From an uncultured Pseudomonadales bacterium (GTDB taxonomy: Bacteria > Pseudomonadota > Gammaproteobacteria > Pseudomonadales > Balneatricaceae), in contig CALJVT010000005.1 of the NCBI GenBank assembly GCA_937773555.1, forward strand, positions 1 to 64,000: a stretch of 64,000 nucleotides of DNA, read 5' to 3'. Below, piece after piece: positions 35,063 through 43,743 of this stretch; the stretch's first letter is position 1; the number at the start of each line of letters is the position of its first letter. A program made the position numbers and the translations under genes. The notes under the pieces were generated by a model. It worked only from the letters and a program-made list of their open reading frames with translations, was not told where the DNA came from and did not search any database.

Positions 35063-35541
35063 TAGTAATAAACTCCCTGTTTTAGCGTCAGGCCATTCGA
35101 TGCCAATGTGTGAAGGCCTCCATCGTCAAAGCGGATGTATTTCGGTTCATTAAATAATAACTCGCCATCACGCTGCTCCTGGGTTGGCCCCACAACTTCT
35201 TTAAGATTAGGTGTGCAGCTGCCCCAGGGCTTGGTGGTGATTGGAGAAAGAAAACTCTTCTCCCTGCCGTCTCTATACTTCACGCTCCACGCTATGGTTC
35301 CTTTGTCCTCATCTCGGTCCACTCGAACGCTATGGCCCAGCGGTGAAAAGTCTGCATAACCGCGCACATCAATGGCGTTTTGAGGACAGGCTTTTACACA
35401 AGAGAAACATTCCCAACAGTGTGTGGGTTCAATATTGTAGGCACGGCGATTGGTCTTATCAATGTGCATGATGTCCGATGGGCAGATATCTACGCAATGT
35501 CCGCATCCATCGCACCGGGTCATGTAAACAAAAGTTGGCAT
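35062..35541 (-). CDS. aprB: Adenylylsulfate reductase beta subunit
   Basis: Iron-sulfur subunit of 159 aa. The first [4Fe-4S] cluster is bound by Cys10, 13, 16 and 20 and the second by Cys42, 45, 48 and 52 (CWECFSCVKACP). The C-terminal part (TTKPWGSCTPNLKEVV, LTLKQGVYY) wraps around AprA. It passes electrons between AprA and the membrane protein AprM. It lies between aprM and aprA in the usual order of sulfur-oxidising gammaproteobacteria. Confidence 0.97.
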   Translation of the reverse strand: MPTFVYMTRCDGCGHCVDICPSDIMHIDKTNRRAYNIEPTHCWECFSCVKACPQNAIDVRGYADFSPLGHSVRVDRDEDKGTIAWSVKYRDGREKSFLSPITTKPWGSCTPNLKEVVGPTQEQRDGELLFNEPKYIRFDDGGLHTLASNGLTLKQGVYY

Positions 35542-35602
35542 GATATATTTCCTCTCACATATATATTTGGAAGATTTTAATTAGGGTATTTTAAGGCTCA
35601 CC

Positions 35603-36445
35603 TTAGTAATGACTGGGCTTTTCACGCTTGATGCCCAGCCCCATAGATAAGGGGGCATCCTTGAGTAACTCCATGGAGTGACTATCGCGGACAGCAGGAT
35701 TGGTGCGGTCAACAGGCTCAGGGAGATTATTTCGTGATCCGCTGGCCTCAGACATTTTTTTCTCTAAAGCCGCAGCTGGTTTAAAGAACATATGAGAAAA
35801 CTTAGACCATGGTACTGATCCAAACAGCACTGTCGTGGTAAAGATATACAAGATCAGGGTCAGCACGCTCCAAGTGGAATTACCATTGGCTTGGGTATAG
35901 GCCCAGACCAGAGCGAATGTAGTGCTTAGGGTGAGTGAGACCACAAACAGGTCAGCTCGCACAAGTCGAAATGGTGAATGCCCTTCAGAGGAAACATCAA
36001 CTCTGATGAAAAACCAGAACCAGTAACCACCTAAACACACCATGAAGGCACCAAGATACCAGAGATTAGCCACAATTACCGGTGTTGCCGACTCTTGATA
36101 GCCGAACACCATCATGGCTGTCGTGGCAGTGTAAGCAATAAACCCATACATTGTTAACAGATGAGCAAGCTGTCGTCGCGTGCTACAGTCACCTAATTCG
36201 GCAGAAGTCAAACCATCTATGGCTGTTTTAACCGCCACCGATGCCTTCTCGCCGCCACTGACTTGGCGTTTTGCATTAGCCTTAGATTTCTGCCAATTAT
36301 TAAAGAAGTACTGGGCACTTCTTTTGTGTACGATATCAAACAGTGTTCCACCAGCGACCAAGAGTGCCATAAGTATGACGTATGTTTCCATAATGGTGGG
36401 ATCGATCATGACCGAAAGTTCGGCAAAAGGATTAGTGTTAAACAT
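35603..36445 (-). CDS. aprM: AprM, membrane partner of APS reductase
   Basis: Integral membrane protein of 280 aa. Hydrophobic helices include YVILMALLVAGGTLFDIV, YGFIAYTATTAMMVFGY, NLWYLGAFMVCLGGYWFWFF, LFVVSLTLSTTFALVWAY and VLTLILYIFTTTVLFGSV, with a soluble loop carrying AKRQVSGGEKASVAV. AprM takes electrons from AprBA and passes them to quinone; it is typical of sulfur oxidisers and replaces QmoABC. ATG 36445 is preferred over an upstream start. It is the first gene of the leftward aprMBA group. Confidence 0.9.
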   Translation of the reverse strand: MFNTNPFAELSVMIDPTIMETYVILMALLVAGGTLFDIVHKRSAQYFFNNWQKSKANAKRQVSGGEKASVAVKTAIDGLTSAELGDCSTRRQLAHLLTMYGFIAYTATTAMMVFGYQESATPVIVANLWYLGAFMVCLGGYWFWFFIRVDVSSEGHSPFRLVRADLFVVSLTLSTTFALVWAYTQANGNSTWSVLTLILYIFTTTVLFGSVPWSKFSHMFFKPAAALEKKMSEASGSRNNLPEPVDRTNPAVRDSHSMELLKDAPLSMGLGIKREKPSHY

Positions 36446-36710
36446 TAATTTAACTCTTGTTATTATTATGTAATTAATTGATAACATGTTTACAGCAGGC
36501 TTGTATAGTATGTTGTCTTTATGGCCTAGTAGATTTCTTCAATGACTCCTTGGGGCAAGTATCATTTAACTTATTGTTTTATTGAATTTTTAAAGACCAA
36601 AAAATTTGTACTTTGGCGTCTTAAACATTGGGAATGGGTTTGGGCAGTATGAATTGACAGTTAATTAATACCGCTATCATATTCCTGTGTTTGGCCTTTA
36701 AAGCTGAGGA

Positions 36711-37478
36711 CTAAACCAATGCGCTGATTACGGCAATGGCTGCCAGTGCTGATAACAGGGCCAAGGTAAGTTTACGCATGGCTACCACGTCAATGCGATT
36801 GAATAGGCTAGCACCCACTTGGTTCGCAACGAGAATAACAGGCAACATAACAACCAGCAGGCTGGGTAGATGAGAAGATATTAGCGTGTGCCCTTGAAAC
36901 CAAGACAAACCGTACAGATCAATTAGTAAGAAAAATAAGATAAGCCCAGCACGCATGACTGCAGGATGCATTTTTGAAGACATCATATAAACCGCTGCTA
37001 CTAGACCCCCAATAGTTGCAAGGCCATTCAAAAATCCAGCAACCAAACCAGCTATAACAATCCAAGCTGCTGACTGAGCAGCTTTAAAATACCATTGCCG
37101 CCACAGCGCAAAACACGCTAATAATACGCCACATCCAGCCAAACCACGCACTAAATCTGATTGCCAATGCTGCAGTGCAATGACTCCTAAAGGCGTTCCA
37201 AGTGCGCTTCCCAAACATAGAATGAGTAGCCAGCGCCATGGCACTTGACGCCACACCTTAGGTAACAAGTGCAAACTGGCGATCACTTCCATGATAAACA
37301 GCAAAGGTACAATAGTCTGAGCGCTAAAAACCGGTGCTAAGGCAAAAAAACACAGAGCAGAAAAGCCAAAACCCACTAATCCCCTAACAACACCTGCAAT
37401 GAATACGATGACGAGGGCATAAGCGAGTTCTAAAAGTGATAATGGCAGGTAAAACCAGTCTAGGTTTACACTATCCAT
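36711..37478 (-). CDS. TauE/SafE family permease, in the soe operon
   Basis: Integral membrane protein of 255 aa with about eight helices. The first repeat motif (VIVFIAGVVRGLVGFGFSA) and the second (VAGFLNGLATIGGLVAAVYM) match the TauE/SafE family. It begins directly after the stop of soeC with no gap, so it belongs to the same transcript. Near a sulfite-oxidising enzyme, a role in sulfite or organosulfonate export is likely (inference from context). Confidence 0.87.
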   Translation of the reverse strand: MDSVNLDWFYLPLSLLELAYALVIVFIAGVVRGLVGFGFSALCFFALAPVFSAQTIVPLLFIMEVIASLHLLPKVWRQVPWRWLLILCLGSALGTPLGVIALQHWQSDLVRGLAGCGVLLACFALWRQWYFKAAQSAAWIVIAGLVAGFLNGLATIGGLVAAVYMMSSKMHPAVMRAGLILFFLLIDLYGLSWFQGHTLISSHLPSLLVVMLPVILVANQVGASLFNRIDVVAMRKLTLALLSALAAIAVISALV

Positions 37479-38408
37479 TTAAGTGCGCTGTTCTCCTTGA
37501 TAAAGGCGCACAACGTGTCGAGCTTCAGCAAAAAATAACCACCGTTCCAATAACAAGCCAGCCATCATAGTAAACCATGCAACAGCTAAAAGCTCTGTCC
37601 TACCGGCACCATCAAAAACCCAATAAAAAAGGCCTAATGGAACTATAAAGGTGACTAAAGTCATCACTATGCGCAAGCGAAGAAGTAAATCTGCAGCAAC
37701 TTGATAACCAAATTCACGGTTTAAGAAGGTTGGTGCACTATGTCCTGCATCCAATAACCGAACACTGGCTTGAGAAAAACCTGTTGCCGTTTGAATAGTG
37801 GCGCCTTGAGGTTTACCTTGCCAGAAAAAATACACCAATTTAAGTGCTAAGGTAATAAGCACTAGCCCTATAACAACCGCTAATAATTGATAATTTAAAG
37901 CGCCAAAGAAGCTGTTCACAGCTAAAAATAACGAACCACCACTGATTAAGGCATAAGCCATAAATAAGGCAGGAACCATAGGTGTGTTCCACTGACGGAT
38001 GGTTTTTAAGCTTGCATAAATCATGCTGGTAGTAAACAAGGTGACCAGCGCTAATATAATACTCAACCCAGCCAATAGGTTAATACTAGGCCATTGCAAA
38101 AATATTGCAGCCGCATAAAGAGCGGCCACAGGGTATAGCAAAATAGCAAATACGGCTTCCCGTGATAACCATGAAGTGCGAAAACGGCTAAATGAACGCC
38201 AGGCATTTTTAGGGTTAGCCAAGTGCATTGTAGACGAAGCTAAGCCAATACTAATAAGCACCATGGCAACAATACCGAGGCTCAGCTGCTGGGCGACTAT
38301 GAAGCCTTGGGTATAGCCCAATAACTGTCCCGCTCCCAACCAGGCTAGCAAACCATAGCCAGCACCAGAGGTGACGGTAAAAATAAGAACTGAAAAGGCC
38401 GGATGCAT
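37479..38408 (-). CDS. soeC: Membrane subunit of sulfite:quinone oxidoreductase (DmsC-type)
   Basis: Integral membrane protein of 309 aa with eight or so helices, of the DmsC/NrfD-type quinone-binding family. Near the start it has GYGLLAWLGAGQ, followed by SSTMHLANPKNAWRSFSRFRTSWLSREA, a stretch typical of DmsC-type anchors. It anchors SoeAB to the inner side of the membrane and passes electrons to quinone. It lies 28 bases after soeB and directly abuts the TauE-type gene. Confidence 0.88.
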   Translation of the reverse strand: MHPAFSVLIFTVTSGAGYGLLAWLGAGQLLGYTQGFIVAQQLSLGIVAMVLISIGLASSTMHLANPKNAWRSFSRFRTSWLSREAVFAILLYPVAALYAAAIFLQWPSINLLAGLSIILALVTLFTTSMIYASLKTIRQWNTPMVPALFMAYALISGGSLFLAVNSFFGALNYQLLAVVIGLVLITLALKLVYFFWQGKPQGATIQTATGFSQASVRLLDAGHSAPTFLNREFGYQVAADLLLRLRIVMTLVTFIVPLGLFYWVFDGAGRTELLAVAWFTMMAGLLLERWLFFAEARHVVRLYQGEQRT

Positions 38409-38435
38409 AATAAATACCTAAAAGTAGCTTAATGA

Positions 38436-39122
38436 TTAACGATTGATAATACGATTGACCAGTTGCCTAACGCCTTGCATAGGCGACACCGCAATACTGT
38501 CTTGTTGCTTAGGGTTTCTGGGCGGCAAATAAGTATTAACCGGGTTGTAACCAAGCTCAGGCATCAACTGTTGGCCTGCACGCTCTCTAGTTAGCTTTGA
38601 AACCTGCGAATCTGGGTCATCGAAATCTCCAAACACTCGAGAAGAGGTTGGGCAAGTCAATACACAGGCTGGCTGACGTTCAGCCTCTGGTAATTGCTCA
38701 TCGTAAATACGGTCCACGCACAAGGTACATTTTTTCATAGTACCCGAATCAGGATCTAACTCACGTGCACCATAAGGGCAGGCCCAAGAACAGAGGTTAC
38801 AACCCATGCACTTATCCTGATCGATGAGGACTATGCCGTCTTCTTCACGCTTATAAGACGCACCAGTAGGGCATACTGTAACGCAGTCTGCAGTCTCACA
38901 GTGCATACAAGACATTGGAATATTGACCGTTTTGCTGTGTGGGCTGTCTCCTACTTCATAGGAATGGATTCGGTTAAGCCAGCTACCGCTTGGGTCTTTA
39001 CCATGGGGTCGTTCGTCACTTAAAGGGCCAATAGTACCTGAGGTATTCCACTGTTTACAGGCTGTTGCGCAGGCATGGCAGCCTACACAAGTATCTAAAT
39101 CAACAACTAAGCCTAGTTTCAT
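38436..39122 (-). CDS. soeB: Iron-sulfur subunit of sulfite:quinone oxidoreductase
   Basis: Ferredoxin-like subunit of 228 aa with four [4Fe-4S] sites. Cysteine motifs: CVGCHACATACKQWN, CMHCETADCVTVCP, CMGCNLCSWACPYG and CTLCVDRIYD...CVLTCP. It wires the molybdenum site of SoeA to the membrane subunit. It overlaps the 5' part of soeA's stop by four bases (ATGA), so translation is coupled. Family match is certain; the Soe identity rests on the gene context and length. Confidence 0.92.
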   Translation of the reverse strand: MKLGLVVDLDTCVGCHACATACKQWNTSGTIGPLSDERPHGKDPSGSWLNRIHSYEVGDSPHSKTVNIPMSCMHCETADCVTVCPTGASYKREEDGIVLIDQDKCMGCNLCSWACPYGARELDPDSGTMKKCTLCVDRIYDEQLPEAERQPACVLTCPTSSRVFGDFDDPDSQVSKLTRERAGQQLMPELGYNPVNTYLPPRNPKQQDSIAVSPMQGVRQLVNRIINR

Positions 39123-42043
39123 TTTTCACCTCGGCTAAAAATATCACGCCAGCCACGGCTAATGTTTATATTGGGATGGCTGCTATAACTGCTCATCTTG
39201 CTTGCAGGAGTGAAATTGGGTAACGCCTTGGCTTTATCGAAACGGGGCCATGCCAAGTTTTGCTCAGACAAAGGAATTTCATCCTTACCCACTGGAGTTA
39301 TTTTAACTCTTAAATCATACCAAGCTGCTTGGCCCGTCACTGGATCAGAGTTAGTCATACGATGCCCCCCCGCCTCAGCCTCTCCTGGTAATAACTCGTT
39401 AATAAGATGATTCATTAAAAAGCCTTGTTGAGACTCGTTCGCGTCATCACTTAAACCCCAAGTACCTTGTTGCTTTGCAATGGCGTTCCATGTCCAAACT
39501 GTTTCCGGGTTAACCCCTTCCATGAGCTTAACTTGTGCACGAATGCGTCCGTTATGTGATTCTACCCATGCCCAACCAAAGTCTTTAATACCTAGTGCCT
39601 CACCCTTGCTACGATGCATATAAAGGTAGTTCTGGGACATAATTTGGCGTAACCAAGAGTTTTGAGAATCCCATGAATGATACATAAACATAGGCCGCTG
39701 GTTTACAGCATAAAATGGGTATTCCTGTGCATCTGTACGGGCTTGTTCTAAAGGCGGGTAGTAGAATGGTAGCGGATCAAAATATGTTTTGAGGCGTTCT
39801 TTATGGTGCTCTTCAGTCGGCTGTGGGCCATCATACAAGCCTTGTCCAGCCAGACGGAATTTTTGTAAGGTTTCTGAATAGATCTCAATGACAATCTGAT
39901 CTGTACTACCTACCCAACCGGCTTCCTTAGCCAGTTCCATATAATCTCGGTTGGCATGACGCATATACCTTTGGTTAGGCTTCAACTCAAACTTAAAGAA
40001 ACACTGATTATCTATATAGGCTTTCCACTGATTAGGATTGGGTTCACCACGCAACGATTTGTCCCCATCTTTACCACGCCAACCCGCTAAGAAGCCAATA
40101 CCTGGAGCTCGCTCAAAGTTAACTATAAAGTCCTCATAACCTTTAAATTTAGGTTGGCCTTCATCATTAATAAAGGCTGGAAATTTTAGACGTCCAGCTA
40201 AATCTACCATAACTTCTTGCCAGCTTCGAACGTCACGATCTAAGGCTAAAATGGGCTGACGAATCGAATCACATGCTGCATCTACCTCTGATATGGGTCG
40301 GTCCAGCATAGAAATGGTGTCATACCTCTCAAGAAAGGTTGTATCTGGCAATACCAAATCAGAAAAGTTTACGGTTTCTGAGTGGAAAGCATCACAGGTC
40401 ACAATAAATGGGATTTTATATTCGCCATCATCGTCCTTAGCCCTGAGCATATCCATTGTCTGGGCTGTATTCATACTCGAATTCCACGCCATATTGGCCA
40501 TGAACAACATCAATGTATCTATTCGGTATGGGTCACCCGCAACTGCATTGCTAATAACCATGTGCATTAGGCCGTGGTTGGCGATAGGCGCATCCCAAGA
40601 GTACGCTTTATCAATACGCCTTGGCTTACCATTTTCATCAATCACTAAATCTTCTGGCTGAGTAGGGAACCCTAAAGGCGCTGATTCTAAAGGGGTATTA
40701 GGTGCATTTCCTTTAGCAGGTTTAATGGGTGGCACTATGTGCTTCGGGAAAGGAGGCTTAGCTAAGTGACCACCTGGGCAGTCTATCGTTCCTAAGACAA
40801 CCTGTAACAGATGGATTGCGCGGCACGTTTGGAATCCATTTGAATGGGCTGAGATACCACGCATGGCATGCATGGACACCGGCCTACCAATAAACTGCGT
40901 TTGTTTACGTCCTGCCCAATCGGTCCACTCTGTATCGATGGTGATCGTTTCTTTAAAAGCAACATGGGCCATTTCTAAAGCAATGCGTTCAATACTCTCA
41001 GCATCAATACCACAGACCTTTGAGGCTGCTATTGGCGCATATTCTGGCGCCATGTACTTTTCCATTAGAATGCTAAACGCAGTCCTCACTGGGGTACCGC
41101 AGGGGGCCTCATACGCCCCCATCAAAGCAGGCGCTACATCTGCACTTAAGGCTGATTGCACACCATCAGTATGCTGATCCCACACCTGTGGGTTACCTTG
41201 TTCATCACGTAGTAATAGTCCATCACCCTGCTTACCTGGGTTATTAATAACTAACTGTGGCCCGTTGGTGTAGCGAATTAAAAACTCATCGTCTATTAAC
41301 CCTTCCCTTAACAGCACTTGCATCATCGATAAGGCAAACATGCCATCTGTGCCAGGGGTGATCGCAATCCACTCATCTGCAATAGCTTGGTAGCCGGTGC
41401 GTACAGGATTCACAGCAACAAATTTAGCACCGCGTTCTTTAATCCGTTTCAAACCTAGCTTGATCGGATTGGAGGCATGGTCTTCTGCCACTCCCCACAT
41501 CATAAAGTATTTCGTATTTTCCCAGTCTGGGTCACCAAATTCCCAGAAAGAGTGACCCATGGTATACAAACCAGCGGCAGCCATATTAACTGAACAAAAA
41601 CCACCGTGGGCTGCCCAGTTAATGGTGCCAAACTGGCTAGCCCAAAGGCCTGTCAGGGCCTGCATTTGGTCTCTACCCGTAAAGTAAGCTAATTTTTTAG
41701 GATCTGTAGCTCGAATATTAGCTAACCTCGCTGTTAACATATTTAAAGCAGCTTCCCATGAAATAGGCTCAAACTCGCCTGCCCCACGTTCTGTACCCGG
41801 TTTGCGCAACAAAGGCTGAGATAATTTAGCTGGTGAAAGCTGCTTCATAATAGCAGAGTTACCCTTGGCACAAAGCACTCCTTTGTTCACAGGGTGGTCT
41901 GGATTACCCTGTACAAAGCGTATTTTTTCATCTTCTAGGGTAACCTTAATTCCACACCGACAAGCGCACATATAGCAGGTGGTATAGCGATGTTCTTGTT
42001 TCGAGTGATCTTCAAACTGAGGCAGGTCTTGGCTTTGTTTCAT
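39119..42043 (-). CDS. soeA: Molybdopterin catalytic subunit of sulfite:quinone oxidoreductase
   Basis: Catalytic subunit of 974 aa of the DMSO-reductase family. The N-terminal [4Fe-4S] motif is CYMCACRCGIKV with a final Cys in GVLCAKG. Downstream are the molybdopterin domains (HGGFCSVNMAAAGL, GVAEDHASNPIKLG, HAMRGISAHSNG) and the dinucleotide-binding end. There is no twin-arginine signal peptide, so the enzyme is expected in the cytoplasm, as for Soe and unlike polysulfide or DMSO reductases. It oxidises sulfite directly to sulfate. I start at ATG 42043 because the upstream text is not conserved in kind. First gene of soeABC-tauE. Confidence 0.88.
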   Translation of the reverse strand: MKQSQDLPQFEDHSKQEHRYTTCYMCACRCGIKVTLEDEKIRFVQGNPDHPVNKGVLCAKGNSAIMKQLSPAKLSQPLLRKPGTERGAGEFEPISWEAALNMLTARLANIRATDPKKLAYFTGRDQMQALTGLWASQFGTINWAAHGGFCSVNMAAAGLYTMGHSFWEFGDPDWENTKYFMMWGVAEDHASNPIKLGLKRIKERGAKFVAVNPVRTGYQAIADEWIAITPGTDGMFALSMMQVLLREGLIDDEFLIRYTNGPQLVINNPGKQGDGLLLRDEQGNPQVWDQHTDGVQSALSADVAPALMGAYEAPCGTPVRTAFSILMEKYMAPEYAPIAASKVCGIDAESIERIALEMAHVAFKETITIDTEWTDWAGRKQTQFIGRPVSMHAMRGISAHSNGFQTCRAIHLLQVVLGTIDCPGGHLAKPPFPKHIVPPIKPAKGNAPNTPLESAPLGFPTQPEDLVIDENGKPRRIDKAYSWDAPIANHGLMHMVISNAVAGDPYRIDTLMLFMANMAWNSSMNTAQTMDMLRAKDDDGEYKIPFIVTCDAFHSETVNFSDLVLPDTTFLERYDTISMLDRPISEVDAACDSIRQPILALDRDVRSWQEVMVDLAGRLKFPAFINDEGQPKFKGYEDFIVNFERAPGIGFLAGWRGKDGDKSLRGEPNPNQWKAYIDNQCFFKFELKPNQRYMRHANRDYMELAKEAGWVGSTDQIVIEIYSETLQKFRLAGQGLYDGPQPTEEHHKERLKTYFDPLPFYYPPLEQARTDAQEYPFYAVNQRPMFMYHSWDSQNSWLRQIMSQNYLYMHRSKGEALGIKDFGWAWVESHNGRIRAQVKLMEGVNPETVWTWNAIAKQQGTWGLSDDANESQQGFLMNHLINELLPGEAEAGGHRMTNSDPVTGQAAWYDLRVKITPVGKDEIPLSEQNLAWPRFDKAKALPNFTPASKMSSYSSHPNINISRGWRDIFSRGEK

Positions 42044-42183
42044 AGGAACCAATATGTGTAGTGACGATTTTAATAAGCATATAGGATGTAACAATTTTTT
42101 CCAACAGCCAACCTTTATTCAGCCATAGAGCCACCCAATAAAACATCACTCAAAATTAGACTATGACAACAAACGTAGGGCAT

Positions 42184-42209
42184 AAAAAAGGCCACCAAAG
42201 GCAGCCTTT
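42184..42209 (-). terminator. Terminator after small gene 1
   Basis: On the minus strand AAAGGCTGCC, a TTT loop and GGTGGCCTTTTTT form a GC-rich stem with a T run, right after the stop of the gene at 42243-42416. The AAAGGCTGC half is shared with the terminator of the second small gene. Confidence 0.8.
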
Positions 42210-42242
42210 AAAAACGTAATAGAAGAACTAAAATCAAGCAGT

Positions 42243-42416
42243 TTAACCTGCAATACCAACAAACACTGGGATTATCTCTGCATTACGGGGTTTCACTAGT
42301 TTACGAACCATTCGGGAGCGCACTTTCTTCGTGTTGGATTCTTCACTAGGCGATTTACCAGTTCCACCAGTAATGGATTTGCGATCTGCACTTGGCTGCG
42401 TGTATACAGTTGCCAT
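42243..42416 (-). CDS. Small protein 1 of a tandem pair, C-terminus PVFVGIAG
   Basis: Gene of 57 codons. ATG 42416 has AGAGGT upstream. The product starts MATVYTQPSADRKSITGGTG, has a basic Ser/Lys-rich middle (NTKKVRSRMVRK) and ends NAEIIPVFVGIAG. It is strongly similar to the product at 42788-42964: the first eight residues share six, and the last 23 align without gaps with 15 identities, ending in the same eight residues. No signal peptide, cysteine or membrane helix. I recognise no family. The longer upstream frame (to 42467) overlaps the ribosome site and is rejected. It lies between soeA and a phosphatase-like gene and has its own terminator. Confidence 0.8.
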   Translation of the reverse strand: MATVYTQPSADRKSITGGTGKSPSEESNTKKVRSRMVRKLVKPRNAEIIPVFVGIAG

Positions 42417-42555
42417 AACGACCTCTTTTAGAGAAATGTTTGACTTTTTTGGTACCAAAATAAACAATATTTTGGCCCTAACAAAATTACTATAGCACCC
42501 AAGTTAGCTATAGTAATAGATTATAAAGTAATACGTATAGCCTTTTAATTATAAG
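42417..42555 (-). promoter_or_regulatory. Leader and promoter region of small gene 1, with 11-base inverted repeat
   Basis: The region contains, from the start codon outward, an AGAGGT ribosome site inside a small hairpin (CTCTAAAAGAG, 42423-42433), a perfect 11-base inverted repeat at 42486-42517 (ATTACTATAGC, 10 bases, GCTATAGTAAT) and CTTATAATTAAAAG at 42542-42555. The last element recurs at the same distance from the start of the second small gene (126 against 127 bases). The inverted repeat may bind a regulator (inference); it overlaps the likely promoter. Confidence 0.6.
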
Positions 42556-42722
42556 CCCACATAAACCTTTGAATTGAAACCGTTATACCAACCTAGAACT
42601 AGCCTACCTCACTAGCATAGTTAAACTTACACAAATATGGCTAGAGCGTGAGCTTTAGTTTGATAAGCCCTGCGTTGTGGAGCAAAGCTCATTATTAAAC
42701 ACGCTCAAGCGACAGGTGTAAT

Positions 42723-42750
42723 AAAAAAAAAGACTGCATACAGCAGCCTT
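42723..42750 (-). terminator. Terminator after small gene 2
   Basis: On the minus strand AAGGCTGC, a TGTAT loop and GCAGTCTT make an eight-base stem (one G-U pair) followed by a run of nine T. It lies about 40 bases after the stop of the gene at 42788-42964. Confidence 0.85.
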
Positions 42751-42787
42751 TAAAGGGACTTTTTAGGAGAATTAAACCTGCCAAACG

Positions 42788-42964
42788 TTAACCTGCAATA
42801 CCAACAAATACAGGAGTAATTTCTATACAGTTTGGTGTCACTGGTGTGCGCACCAACCGGAGCAACTTAGCTTTATGTGTTTCTCTAGAAGCGTTAACCG
42901 CTAGAGTAGATTCACAGGTTGCAGATAAAAAATCTGAACCTGGCTGAGTTTGTGCAGTGGCCAT
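42788..42964 (-). CDS. Small protein 2 of a tandem pair, C-terminus PVFVGIAG
   Basis: Gene of 58 codons, too short for usual gene calling. ATG 42964 has AGAGGT upstream, the same as gene 1. The product starts MATAQTQPGSDFLSATC, passes SRETHKAKLLRLVRTPVTPN and ends CIEITPVFVGIAG. It has two cysteines, which gene 1 lacks. The N-terminal eight residues and the C-terminal 23 residues match gene 1, while the middle diverges. The conserved ends with a drifting centre indicate selection on the ends. No family recognised; a ribosomally made peptide precursor, a small regulatory protein and a subunit are all possible. Confidence 0.78.
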   Translation of the reverse strand: MATAQTQPGSDFLSATCESTLAVNASRETHKAKLLRLVRTPVTPNCIEITPVFVGIAG

Positions 42965-43104
42965 AACAACCTCTTATAGAGAAATAGTTTGCGGACTGGA
43001 CCCAATTAGATTTCTCTTTTGGCTCCAACAAACTCACCTATAGCAGCACTGCAACAAAATGTATTGGAATATAAAACACTATTTTTATAACTTTTAATTA
43101 TAAG
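42965..43104 (-). promoter_or_regulatory. Leader and promoter region of small gene 2
   Basis: It matches the leader of gene 1 in several blocks at matching spacing: the hairpin CTCTATAAGAG at 42971-42981, GCCAAAA and GCTATAG blocks further out, an AT-rich stretch, and CTTATAATTAAAAG at 43091-43104. The 11-base inverted repeat of copy 1 is not kept. A tandem duplication of about 550 bases explains the pair. Confidence 0.55.
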
Positions 43105-43131
43105 TAATTCATATATCGTACCATAAATTGA

Positions 43132-43521
43132 CTACACCAATTTAAAACCGGTGTTGGCTACCAGCGCAGCCACATCAACACCGGTGCTAGCAGACTGATT
43201 AGCTCTAGCCCAAATATTAATCGACCGGTTACCCGTGCGACAAAACGCCAACACTTTGCCTGAAGACTGCTGCACAGCTTCAGCCATCTGAGAGACGGCG
43301 TGTTGGGGAAAGTTCATACCAAAAATGGGAATAAAGTAATACTTCAAGCCTAATTCTTCAGCCGCAGCCTGCAATTTCAAAGTGTTGGATGGGTGACCAT
43401 CTTCGCCATCGGGGCGGTTATTAATTATAGTAGTGATTCCTTGAGCTTTAATATTAGGCATGTCTGTTTCTAAGATTTGCGGTGCTACTGCAAAAGTATC
43501 ACTTACCTTGGTAATATCCAT
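43132..43521 (-). CDS. Beta-lactamase-hydrolase-like / DUF442 phosphatase-family protein
   Basis: Protein of 129 aa of the TIGR01244 family: DTFAVAPQILETDMPNIKAQ, ITTIINNRPDGEDG, and a cysteine-arginine loop VLAFCRTGNRSINIWA (C-x5-R), which is the phosphatase-like loop. Relatives occur fused to or beside sulfur-trafficking enzymes such as sulfur dioxygenases and sulfurtransferases, so a role in sulfur metabolism is plausible. It runs leftward into the small-gene pair. Confidence 0.85.
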   Translation of the reverse strand: MDITKVSDTFAVAPQILETDMPNIKAQGITTIINNRPDGEDGHPSNTLKLQAAAEELGLKYYFIPIFGMNFPQHAVSQMAEAVQQSSGKVLAFCRTGNRSINIWARANQSASTGVDVAALVANTGFKLV

Positions 43522-43672
43522 CGTTGGGTTTTCCTGAAGTTAATGTATTGAATGGCGGTGTTCTATATATCTACTTACTCTAATATAAAGTAGGTATTAT
43601 TACAAATAAAAGCGATGAGCTTTAACAGGTTATCACACTGCACAGTTTGATATACAGCCAACGTGCGCCCAC

Positions 43673-43718
43673 AAAAAAGCCCAGACATGCTAACTAAAAA
43701 TTGCATGCCTAGGCTTCT
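43673..43718 (-). terminator. Rho-independent terminator after the aminotransferase gene
   Basis: On the minus strand AAGCCTAGGCATGC and GCATGTCTGGGCTT pair over 14 positions (two G-U pairs) with a short loop, followed by a run of T. It lies just after the stop at 43744. Confidence 0.85.
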
Positions 43719-43743
43719 TTAAGAATTTAACAGAATTTAAAAG

